Under the pieces are notes generated by a model. It saw only the letters and a list, made by a program, of their open reading frames with translations, was not told the DNA's origin and searched no databases. 64,000 nt of DNA from Cycas panzhihuaensis (Eukaryota; Cycadophyta): NCBI GenBank assembly GCA_023213395.1, contig CM041465.1, positions 249,619,741 through 249,683,740 on the forward strand, written 5' to 3'. Both the position numbers and the translations under genes were made by a program. Below, in pieces: positions 34,216 through 43,194 of this stretch (position 1 is the first letter of the stretch; each line of letters opens with the position of its first letter).

Positions 34216-35352
34216 GGAGGAACATTGTACAAAATAGGGCTATACGAAGTGCTGCGAAGATGTATATTGGAGCATGAGGTACAAAATGTGCTTAAGGAAG
34301 CACATGAGGGAGCAACTGCGACTCATCACAATAGTAAAGCAACACCACATAAGATACTATTGGCAGGATTATGGTGGCCAACCCTGTTCAAGGATTCGAA
34401 AAGATGGGTAAGAACTTGTGATATATGTCAACAAACATGTAAGCCTTTGAAGAAAAACTATCTACCTCTACATCCAATAGTAGCTCAAGCCCCATTTGAA
34501 AAATGGGGATTAGACTTTGTAGGACCAATCAGCCTGCCTGCCCAAAGAACAAATGCATGATATATTTTAGTAGCAACTGATTTTCTGACAAATGGACTGA
34601 AGCCAAGCCCATGAAAAAATGTGATGTGAGGAGCACTACCCACTTTTTGTATGAAATAATTATAGTTCAGTTTGGATATCCATTAGAGATAGTATCAGAT
34701 CAAGTGGGGGGATTTCTCAATCAAATAATTAAACACTTACCTTCAGAATTTTTAATATAGCATGACAAGTCCTCACCATATTACCCTAGAGCAAATGGAC
34801 AGGTCAAAAGTACTAACAAGATTTTGAAGATTGCTCTTATAAAAATTTGTAATGTAGAATAGGCAGATTGGGTAGAGAAATTACACTCTATCTTATGGGA
34901 TGATAGAACTACAAAGAAAAAACCACATAAGAATACACCCTTTCAGCTGGTATATGGAATGTAAGTAATAGTCTCTTTAGAATTTTAAGTGGAAAGCATT
35001 CAAGTCACACAATAGTTAAGAATAGAGACAAAAGATTCATACGACCAGTGACTAGTCTAGTTGATAAAATTGGATGAGGAATATGCCAGGCCACTATAGG
35101 AATTACAAGTAGAAAAAAGGAGGTGGAAGACATGGTATGACCAACATTTAAAAAGGCTATAGTATAAGGTAAATGATTTGGTTTTGTTATATGACAGTAA
35201 ATTTAGGATAAAACTTAGAAAAATAAAAATTAGATGGTTAGGTCCCTATAAGGTTTCTCATATTTATGAAAATGGGGATGTTAAATTAGAGCAGTTAGAT
35301 GGCAAACCACCGACCAAACTCATCAATGGTAGTAGAATAAAGTTATATAAGT

Positions 35353-35356
<4 letters not shown>
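34216..35356 (+). pseudogene. Element F integrase relic
   Basis: The frame 34225-34560 holds the HHCC domain: H and H in EAHEGATATHH, then CDICQQTC, followed by PFEKWGLDFVGPISLP. The core continues with ATDF (first Asp) near 34571, and EIIIVQFGYPLEIVSDQ (second Asp) near 34646-34705. ANGQVKSTNKI follows near 34793-34825, where the catalytic Glu should sit after GQ-V and is Lys. TPFQLVYGM follows near 34936. The C-terminal part reads VNDLVLLYDSKFRIKLRKIK, IRWLGPYKV and ends in SRIKLYKC with a stop at about 35354-35356. The DDE triad is incomplete. Confidence 0.88.

Positions 35357-35358
<2 letters not shown>

Positions 35359-35389
<31 letters not shown>
35359..35389. repeat. (AG)n microsatellite
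   Basis: About 15 AG units begin immediately after the integrase stop codon of element F. Confidence 0.97.
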
Positions 35390-35391
<2 letters not shown>

Positions 35392-36010
35392 ACAAGGACA
35401 AAGGGGACAAATTCTCCAATCAGAAGGGAATATTCGATAGGAAATTGAGTAAGGTAACAGAGGCTATATCAGCAAAATTAAGGATGGGTTGGCCTTCACA
35501 TCAATGGCAGACATCATAATGATAAGAAAAAAGGTGGTCGACTGGTAATTAACTACTGGAGGGGTGGTTCATATAATTAGTGTGACCACAAAAAATAATG
35601 ATGAAGCACGATAGCCAAAGAATATTGCAATTTGATAAAGAGATCATATGAGGAAGTAAGCAGCGACATATTGTGAGGACAATAGAAAGGAAATGAAGGT
35701 ATTTAGTCTGCAGGCATGAGAAGATTGAACTAGCATGCAGGTGAAGGCAAAAATATGGTGAGACATCAGGCGATAGACGGGCCGGTACACAGAAATAGTA
35801 GCAATGACAAAAATAATCTTGTTTAAAGAAAAGGATGACCCACATATTCATTCATAATGGTGAATAATGGGAGAAGAATATACACAGAAAAAGTTAATCA
35901 TATCTGCAAGATTCCAAAAATATATATTAGTAGGAAATTTTCCTTATTCTTTGAAATTCATGAATACTATAACTCTATTGTTACCTATGCATGCTAACAT
36001 ATTGTAGATT
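35390..36010 (+). other. Element F spacer between integrase and extra ORF
   Basis: AT-rich with short frames on both strands (35549-35851 minus is Cys/Leu/Phe-rich, without motif). Nothing assigned. Confidence 0.4.
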
Positions 36011-36213
36011 TTGGAAGAAACAATAGCTGTTGTGACAAGTTTACTAAAGGACGATGAACTAGTTAGACGTGATACATGGATCCCAAGAGAGGAAGTGACA
36101 AAACAAATTGGAGCTAATGAAAAAGATATCTCCAATTTAGGGATTAGAATTATAGGGATAGAGTCACTAAAGAAGAGGTTCTTAGTTCATTTTATTCTTA
36201 CTGGTGTAATATT

Positions 36214-36294
36214 TGTTGGACTATGGCTGGTTCACTTGCCAAGGAGTCCTCTTCCCAAATCACCCCGGGGCTTTTGGTGTAACGGCAAGTTACA
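36214..36294 (+). repeat. TRIM 5' LTR (81 bp)
   Basis: Begins TGTTGGAC and ends GTTACA, followed by two bases and the primer site. Confidence 0.95.
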
Positions 36295-36329
36295 AGTGGT
36301 ATCAGAGCCCAAGTTCAAGGTTCAAATCC
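36275..36329 (+). promoter_or_regulatory. Candidate Pol III A box and B box in TRIM
   Basis: TGGTGTAACGG at 36275-36285 fits the A box TRGYNNANNNG. GGTTCAAATCC at 36319-36329 fits the B box GWTCRANNC. The flanking bases do not form a tRNA T stem, so this is not a tRNA gene. The B box could also be accidental, because sequence after a tRNA-Met primer site can mirror the T arm of that tRNA. Confidence 0.35.
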
Positions 36330-36444
36330 CGTGCATATACCAGACAAAGCCCCTTTCCCCGCTGGGGTTCCCTTGCACCCCCGAAGCAGGTGGAATTGTA
36401 ACACAGGCGATACGTGCTATGGCGGCCTCCTCATCACGGGGGAG

Positions 36445-36525
36445 TGTTGGACTATGGCTGGTTCACTTGCTGAGGAGTCCTCTTCCCATATCGCCCCGGG
36501 GCTTTTGGTGTAACGGCAAGTCACA
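36445..36525 (+). repeat. TRIM 3' LTR (81 bp)
   Basis: Same termini and length as the 5' copy, with five single-base differences, four of them transitions. Confidence 0.95.
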
Positions 36526-37977
36526 ATATTAACACAGAAAAGGTTCTTTGTACTAGTAAATTTGAGGAGTATGGTTAATCATGTGGCAAAATGAAAAGTA
36601 ATATAATTGGGCTAGCTTTGTAGAAAATTGACTTCTTTGAAGTTTGTAGATTGTCTAGGAGACAATAAAATCAATAACCTTTTGTCATATTACATTATTG
36701 TTGGGTCTTTATTCGCTCAGTATCCTGATCTAGAGATGCCTAAACTAGAAGGGGACTAGGCACCTCTAGCCTATTGGACTAGTACCTTCACAAATGATAA
36801 AAGATGTATAGGAATTTAAGACATTATACAAACATGGGTAGAAAAATAGTACCAGTTGAAGATAGCAGAAAAGAAAGTAATTGAGATAAAAGAAGAAGTA
36901 ATTTCAAAAGAAAAGAAGGGAGAAATCCCATTGGAAGAAGATGGAGAATAGAAGGGAGAAGTCCCATAGGCAGAGGAAAAGGAAAAGAAGGAAAAACTCT
37001 CGAAGGGAGAGGAATAAAAGAAAAAGGAACATGTTAGACTAGGAAAGAAAAAACAAAAGGAAGGGAATAGTAGAGAATAGGAACAAACTTATATAGAGGA
37101 TGAATTTCAAAGACAGAAGAGAAGAAAGTTGATCCAAGAAAAGTGGAAATAAGAATTCATTGAAAGAATAAGCAATTAACCACCTCAAGTCAAGTATAAT
37201 ATGCACAAAGAAGTATTAGAGGAGGGTCTAGACCTGATGAAGTGTGATCTATATGATGTATCTAAATGGAGATTATCCTTCTTAGCTTAAGTAACTAAAT
37301 AGGTGGTAACAGAGTTGGAAAGTAGGACCAAGAAACCTTCCTTAGAGATGATGATAATATACCAGCTAGAGCAGTAGCTTTGGGACACTGGAAACAAATT
37401 AGAAACTTTAAAGAAGTTTGTATTAGAGTGGGTAGATGACATTGATAAATCACCCCATAATTGCAACTATTTAAAGAAAAATTTGATCAACAAATTCCAA
37501 AAGATTTGCAGCCTCTAATCCATCAGTTAGGAGCATGGATTCTCAAATCCTATGAGTAATCAGAGTGTAGTATGAAGCTATGGCAAGAAATGAGAGCTTA
37601 TCAGTTAAAGTTAGAATTCTCTCAGAAGATGAACATAGAGTTAATCTGAGAGATAGAACAATTACACTAAGGTGAAATGGCAACAATTCCACACTTAGAT
37701 GCATTAAGGGATGCGGCATTACTATGTGAATACATGAAATAAAATGGGCTAAGACTGTCACCACAAATTACTAAACTAGATATGGAATTCATTATAAGAG
37801 AGAAAGCAAAAATAAGAGAAGCTCAACTAAGGAATAGGTGAAATAAGACCCATTAAGGAATATATGAAATAAAAGTTCCAAATCTTTTTGTGAAAGGGGA
37901 AAGTAGGAAGGGGTAATAATTTTTTTTGAATTTTGAAATGAGTGAAGTCATTCATTTAAGTGGCTGCAAGGGAGATA

Positions 37978-38646
37978 TGTGTGGCCAAAAGATGACTGCT
38001 ACATTCTTGGGTAAATAGCAGATGCAATTGGTAGTAATAATAGGTGTGACTGACAATAATAGATACAACTGGTGGTAGCAGTAGGTGTAACCAAGTAACC
38101 ATCAATGCGACTAAGTTACCAACAAGTGCGACCAGGCAACCAGTGGTGTGACCGGGTTACCAATAGGTGTGACTAGGCAACTAGAGGTGTGACCAGGTTA
38201 CCAACATGTGCAACCAGGCAACTAGAGGTGTTACTAGGCAATTAACAGATATGACCTAGCAACAGCTAGTGTGATTGGGGTAGTAATGGGTGTAACTAAG
38301 GTAGTAGTTGGTGCAACTAGGGCAGAAAGTAGTTAAAAGATAAATTGTAAAATGATATTGGTTAATGATAAAATAGTTATTATAAGCTATTATAACCATA
38401 AGTTTAGGAGATATAAGTATTAGCTATTGTAAGAATGAGTATGTAATGTATTCTCTACAACTTATCATCTAACTGCATCTTTCTATACACTGTCTTGTCT
38501 TACGTCTAGTTATGAGAGGACTAGATGGAGCGCTCCTAGTAATGAAGGCTTGGTTTTCATGATTCAACTCCATTGTATCTCTCTTTTGCTTGTGAATTCC
38601 TATGATGCTTAGATTTAAGGTGCTAGGATAGAAGAGCAAATGCACA
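37978..38646 (+). repeat. Element F 3' LTR (669 bp)
   Basis: Starts TGTGTGGCC and ends ATGCACA. It carries the 21 bp minisatellite at about 38045-38320, with fewer or shorter units than the 5' copy. Confidence 0.9.
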
Positions 38647-38790
38647 ACTATATTATCCATAGCTTTAAAGGCAACAAGGTCTAAAGAGATCTCATTATTG
38701 TGGTTGTTTGGGTCATGTGTGGGAGCAGGTTTGGGTATGTCTCAAAATAAATATGACCAAAAATCATTTATGATTAATATGTGTTTGACT
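38647..38790 (-). pseudogene. Element E gag, N-terminal remnant
   Basis: On the minus strand, DIPKPAPTHDPNNHNNEISL then DLVAFKAMDNI leads straight to the insertion point of F. Across F the frame continues with AIAISFLYLVVED at 28331 leftward. The join restores a plausible copia gag order and supports F having landed in this gag. Confidence 0.6.
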
Positions 38791-40915
38791 TATTTTTTCT
38801 AAGCCAAATAGTTGTCACTCCCTGATAGTTAGATTGTGTTTGAAATCAATATTTGAGATATCATTATGTATTATCTATCTAATAGGGCTACTAAGCTAGA
38901 GTTCTAAAGTTTCAATGTCTTTAAGAAGCCCTTAGTTACTATTCTGTCTAGTGGAACCTACTCATAGATTGTAGTTTAGAGACTCTCTATATATATTGGT
39001 ACGTGAGTAAATTAAGCTCTGTATACCTCGATACATGAGAATAGAAGGCTCAGATGCCCCCCTGACATTGTGAATCTATCTGCACTAAATTTATGTTAAG
39101 CGATAGATCTAGTGGAGGACTACAACCAAGGCATTCAACCCCTTCGGGTCTAGCTTGGTCTCTGAATAATAAAGGAATGTTTAACACCTTAATCCATCAC
39201 TCAATGCACCTTATAACAAGTTACCCTTTAACCTACTTATCCAAGTGAATGCAACTCACATATATATGAGTGATAACTTTAGGGGTCCTAACCATTCCTC
39301 TTGCAAGATTGGTAATCTAGCAATTCAATTTGAGAATTATCTTATTTAATGTTTTGATTTTAAAATTCCTTTTAATGTGGTCTTATTTAAAGATAGGAAT
39401 ATTAATTTTTAAAGATTAAAAGTAGGACACATGAACAAATAAAGGCAACAATTAAATATAAAAAGAAAGGTTTAGAGTGCTCAATCAGGAAGGAGCTATT
39501 ACTAAAAGATGAAAAAGTAACCTTCCTTGAACAAGAAGAGCATCTACAACCACAAAACACCATACACATTAACTTAGAAATGAGTGAAAAATACTTCTCA
39601 AGTGATGAAATAATACTAGTAATTGAAAATTTCCCTTTTAGAATGTATGTAAAGCTTTTAATTAATAAAAAATATAGCTTTAAATAAGCAATTAAGAAGA
39701 GGTGAAAGAAGAGGATTTATGTAGCCTAAAATGTGCCCAAAATCAACCAAATATGAGTCCAAGTTATAGATCTCTAAGTAAAAATTTTGACAGTTTAGAA
39801 AATAGACACATGGTTAAGAAGATATCATGAAAACAATGCAATGAGCTCCTTATAAGTGAGAAACTAAATTAGGGTGAACTTTTAGCTCCTTTGATGAGTG
39901 AGCCATGGTCACTAGGGCATTACATATGACCATCTGCTAATGGAAAGGGGCCCTGCAAACTTAGAAACATATTTCAATTGGATAAAATGTGCCAAAGACT
40001 TTGTTAAAAAAAAATAACCTAGACTTAAAATGTACTAATATACTCAAGTTGTAATAGAGAGACCCATGGTAGATTATTTTGTTAAAAAAATTGTATAAAA
40101 ATCAATATGAAATTGACAAATGTTACTTGGGTGGTTTCCTTGAATTAATGGTTAGAATGCTTGGGTGAGTGACGATCCTTTCAACTATAGAGTGGAGTTC
40201 CTCTATAATCATTCAATTGATATGTTTGTCATGGATTGTAAGCTCGAGGTAGGCTTGAGGACTACACCTTGTTAACTCAAGCAATTGGTGCCAATAGAGA
40301 CTGGTGATTTAAGCTATGAGGCTTGATGTAGAGAGCTCTACCCTTTGAAGGATGAATATTGACTGAGGTTATAACTGATCAAGGAGTGGATAAATGATGC
40401 TTAGATGAACATGCAACCTATCTCAAGTGTTATCTTCTTCCCTTGAATGCACATTCTTTTCAAGCAGAACTATAGGGACGATCTTTAACACGGATGTCAC
40501 ATGACAATAGGGCATTCATATAGGGCAACAACTCTAACTTGGTTATACAGAGGAGCCAAGTAGAAGTGGAAACTCAAGGACCAATTAGATTACTTGGGCA
40601 TTGGAATTCCAAATGACCAATCTACTTCACTTTAGACTACCACATGGTTGTATAAACAAAGGGAGCTTCATCCACTTTCATGGCACTAATATACAGAATG
40701 AACTAAAATGGAGAAAATGGATTTGAACAGAGGAAACAAAATTGGCCAACAAAGAAGTATACATAGAATGGACACAAATGAGGTTCGGTCATTTTCTAAA
40801 TGTTCTCCAAATGGGGTCAAACGAGATGCAAATAGGATTCCATTTTCACAATGGAAGAGGACAATCCTTTTTCCATGTTATAACCCTGTAGCAAATGAGT
40901 GAACACAAGGGAATA
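38791..40915 (-). other. Element E 5' region: more sequence than a leader needs, nothing recognised
   Basis: About 2.1 kb separates the gag remnant from the primer site, where a copia leader and gag start would need only a few hundred bases. No coding motif is seen on either strand; the + frame 40708-40902 is not recognisable. An unrecognised insertion is likely. The phrase CAATTGGTGCCAATAGAGAC at 40284-40303 looks faintly like a primer-site context but has no LTR partner. Confidence 0.35.
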
Positions 40916-40928
40916 AACTTTGATACCA
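40916..40928 (-). other. Element E primer-binding site
   Basis: Minus-strand TGGTATCAAAGTT: two transitions (G-to-A, C-to-T) from the initiator tRNA-Met complement. It is two bases from the 5' LTR. Confidence 0.8.
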
Positions 40929-40930
40929 AT

Positions 40931-41359
40931 TGACAAGAATCATACTTAATCTAATTTCATGGAATAAGATCTTAACTATTTTGTATCAAATAAATAACTT
41001 AATAAAATATATCATGCACACATTAAGATGAATGTAATATGTCAAACTAATGAGGGCTTAAATTAGTCAATGCCTAATATAGAATTTTGATAGAGTTTGG
41101 ACTCTTATCAAAGATTATTTCTAGTGGGTGTAGACATAGCCTTAATTTATAGAGGGCTTAATGTCTCACATGTTACAAATGGTGAATATGGATTGGACCT
41201 CACATGTTTATATTTGATTAAGCCTCATATCAAACACATCTCATTGGTCGATTATGAAGCAAGATGGGGTGAAGACCCTCAACTAGGAGTACAACATTTA
41301 AGTCATGAATTAGTTTATAATTACATAATAGTACAAGAAGGTGCCATTATATATAGACA
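40931..41359 (-). repeat. Element E 5' LTR (429 bp)
   Basis: Pairs with 23370-23770. The terminal bases on + are TGACAAG at left and GACA at right. An open + frame (41097-41435) across it is accidental. Confidence 0.88.
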
Positions 41360-41369
41360 CACACATATA

Positions 41370-41640
41370 TACCAGTCTATCTATCAATCTATTCATCGAT
41401 CTAATTACATAATTTTCAATCTATTAGTATATTAATCTATTTGTTCGTTAATCAATAAATCTATCCATCTACATGGAAATCAATCAATCAAGCTAATTGT
41501 TTGTCTATTTATTAATCAATCTATCTACATAACTACTTGTTTATCTATCAAGATATCAAGCTATCTATCTACATATTCATATACCTATTTATTAACCTAT
41601 CTATCTACCTATCTACTTGTATGTATACCTACCTGCCCAT
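41370..41640. repeat. Degenerate (TCTA)n / (ATCT)n tract
   Basis: Imperfect tetranucleotide repeats such as CTATCTATCAATCTATTC run for about 270 bp. A short stretch of the same kind (TTAATCTACTTATTGATC) ends just left of element E at about 23318-23345. Element E therefore inserted into this tract, which linked the two PPR fragments. Confidence 0.8.
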
Positions 41641-41879
41641 GTGAATATGACTTCTAAGAGTAACATATAAAAGGCAAAGAAAAAACGTTACTGATACTCT
41701 TAGTAAGAAAAGATCTATATGCTAACAAATAAGGACTTTTAGACTATAAACATCAAGATTATTACATTTTAAGAGCTTTGAGGTTATTTGAGTTATGCAA
41801 CAGAAGCTTATGTAAGTAATGGAGAATGTATTATAACTACCAAGTTGAGTTCAACAATGTTGGAAAGATAAAGGCTACA
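41641..41879 (+). other. Element B internal, between repeat tract and second PPR fragment
   Basis: AT-rich sequence; no feature recognised. Confidence 0.4.
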
Positions 41880-42440
41880 CGCACATTGCAAAGGTGATGT
41901 GTAGAGTTGTATGCTAACTATTTGATAAAATGCCTAAACGAGCTATGGTTCATAAGCATCCAAGAATATGATCTTTTACTTGGGGATATGATTGTGCACA
42001 GGGTGTTTGGCATAGTGCTAAAATGAGATGTTGTCTTGTTTATTGCAATGATCGTTGGATATGCACATAATGGGTGTGGTGAAGAGATTTTAAAACTCTT
42101 TCACCAAATACAAAGAAAGGGACTAAAAATAGATCAATTTACCTTCATGACTATTCTTAGAAATTGTGCCACTCAGACAACTTTAGAATAAGGTAATCTG
42201 GTCCAAACTCACATTATCAAAGCTAGTTTTGAGGCAGATGTTTGTGTTGGAAATGTACTTGTTGACATATATGCCAAGTGCAAAAGTATGACAAGTGTGC
42301 ACCAAATGTTTGGAAGAATACTCAAACATAATGTAGTTTCATGGACTAGAATGATAGCAAATTTTGCATAGTATGAGTGTACCAAAGAGGTACTCCAATG
42401 TTTGAAGAAATGTAATAAGAAGGCAAGGCAAGTATAAAGG
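41880..42440 (+). pseudogene. PPR protein gene fragment (PLS-type), decayed
   Basis: The + strand reads LFDKMPKRAMV (41922-41955). After frame changes it continues with AHNGCGEEILKLFHQIQRKG (42066-42122), LKIDQFTFMTILRNCATQTT, LVQTHIIKASFEADVCVGNV, LVDIYAKCKSMTSVHQMFGR and NVVSWTRMIANFA (up to about 42370). The phrases I-I-K-x-x-F-E-x-D-V-x-V-G-N-x-L-V-D-x-Y-A-K-C and N-V-V-S-W-T-x-M-I are hallmarks of plant PLS-class PPR proteins, which act in organelle RNA editing. Only one full repeat set survives, with two stops. Its class differs from that of the fragment at 22636-23240, so they probably came from different genes. It is in sense orientation within element B. Confidence 0.9.
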
Positions 42441-43194
42441 GATTGCTTTAAAGACATATTAACATAGCAATTGAAATCAAGATTTTAGATATTGAGTTCT
42501 AAGAGACTTAAGATAGAGTACTTGCATTCTAATATTTGACATGTCTATTGGTGGGTTTTTCAATGGATGGAATGTTTCAAATGTTTGATATGTCTACCAA
42601 CTTATAAATAATAGGTTGGCCAACTAATGATACAATAATTAGCTATGTCAAGTTTGAGTCTTACACTATTAATTTTAATAAAATTATGATTTTGAAATTT
42701 AAGTTTTAGATAATGACAAGACAGTAGTTGAAAATAAAGGAAACAACAACAAAGGCTTGTTTAGTCATGAGATTGAAATGTATTAAAATCTATTATCACC
42801 AAGAACTATAGAGGATGTTTTGGTTTCTAATAACAAGGTGACTAGAGATATTAATTTAGGAAAGGAAAAAGGATTATGTATCGTATCAAGTCAAGGAATA
42901 ACATGGATTCAAGTCACAATAATATAACTTCTATTAGTAAATTTTCTAGTAGACCGAACTAGAGTGTGGATGGTCTACTAACCTTGTAGCTAGACCAAGT
43001 CTTAACTTTGAAGTAAAACCCATAAACCTTTTGGACAATAGAGAGAAAGTATTGCAAAACAAAATCATTAAGTAAAAGTGCAATAACAACACTTAACTCT
43101 AGAAGAATCCACATGGGAACTAGAAGATGACATATAATAACAATATCCACATTTATTTGTAATAGGTTGAAGTGCATCGAGGACAATGCTTCTT
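42441..43194 (+). other. Element B internal, 3' part
   Basis: No gene is recognised. The last 30 bases contain GTGCATCGAGGACAATGC and a purine-rich GAAGGGAG at the LTR edge, as at the 3' end of plant gypsy interiors. The exact LTR start could be a few bases right of 43195. Confidence 0.5.

Larger units (their letters stand above)
36214..36525 (+). mobile_element. TRIM: miniature LTR retrotransposon, 312 bp, intact
   Basis: Two 81 bp LTRs (36214-36294, 36445-36525) flank 150 bp. The target duplication ATATT is exact (36209-36213, 36526-36530). The primer site TGGTATCAGAGCC (36297-36309) is unmutated, and the polypurine tract CACGGGGGAG (36435-36444) abuts the 3' LTR. LTRs differ at 5 of 81 positions. 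No coding capacity, so it must use enzymes of other elements. It is visibly GC-richer than its surroundings and interrupts the last ORF of F. A Pol III A box-like TGGTGTAACGG (36275-36285, repeated in the 3' LTR at 36506-36516) and a B box-like GGTTCAAATCC (36319-36329) lie 44 bp apart. Confidence 0.95.
36011..37905 (+). pseudogene. Element F post-integrase ORF of unknown function, interrupted by TRIM
   Basis: After the spacer a + strand reading resumes: MEETIAVVTSLLKDDELVRR and RDTWIPREEVTKQIGANEKD (36011-36130). It is then cut by the TRIM at 36214-36525. Past the TRIM it continues with stops: RKLTSLKFVDCLGDNKINNL (about 36620-36680), SLFAQYPDLEMPKLEGD (36705-36760), a Lys/Glu-rich linker (36880-37080), and EEGLDLMKCDLYDVSKWRLS, RTKKPSLEMMIIYQLEQ, KKFVLEWVDDIDKSPHN (37220-37460). 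A charged helix reading EFIIREKAKIREAQLRNR ends it near 37840. I see no signal peptide or transmembrane segment, so it does not look like the env-like ORF found at this position in some gypsy elements. Confidence 0.6.
28332..38646 (+). mobile_element. Element F: decayed Ty3/gypsy retrotransposon inside E, with post-integrase ORF
   Basis: LTRs 28332-29022 (691 bp) and 37978-38646 (669 bp) flank gag, PR, RT, RNase H, integrase and one extra ORF, all on +. The primer site (29024-29041) resembles a decayed complement of tRNA-Asp. A purine run (GCAAGGGAGA) precedes the 3' LTR. F lies in the gag of E, antisense to it. A target duplication is unclear; CTATT (28326-28330) and CTATA (38648-38652) are candidates with one base of slack at each end. 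A TRIM element interrupts its last ORF. In gag zinc knuckles, primer type and extra ORF it resembles element G. Confidence 0.88.
23370..41359 (-). mobile_element. Element E: decayed Ty1/copia retrotransposon, minus strand, inside B, split by F
   Basis: LTRs at 23370-23770 (3', 401 bp) and 40931-41359 (5', 429 bp) flank a copia-order polyprotein read right to left: gag, zinc knuckle, PR, integrase, RT, RNase H. A primer site (TGGTATCAAAGTT, minus, 40916-40928) sits two bases from the 5' LTR, and a purine run (AAGGAAGGA, minus, 23771-23779) abuts the 3' LTR. It inserted in a TCTA-rich stretch of B between the two PPR fragments. A target duplication is not clear (flanks GTGTG and CACAC). Gypsy element F interrupts its gag. 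All enzymes are broken. Confidence 0.88.

Noticed and set aside
36265-36335. tRNA gene
   Set aside because: A and B box-like motifs are present, but no acceptor, D or T stem can be paired, and the segment is explained by TRIM LTR, primer site and leader.
36011-36532. 173-codon open frame as an intact gene
   Set aside because: Its second half is read through the TRIM (LTR and leader sequence), so it is a chance fusion of the F extra ORF with a later insertion.
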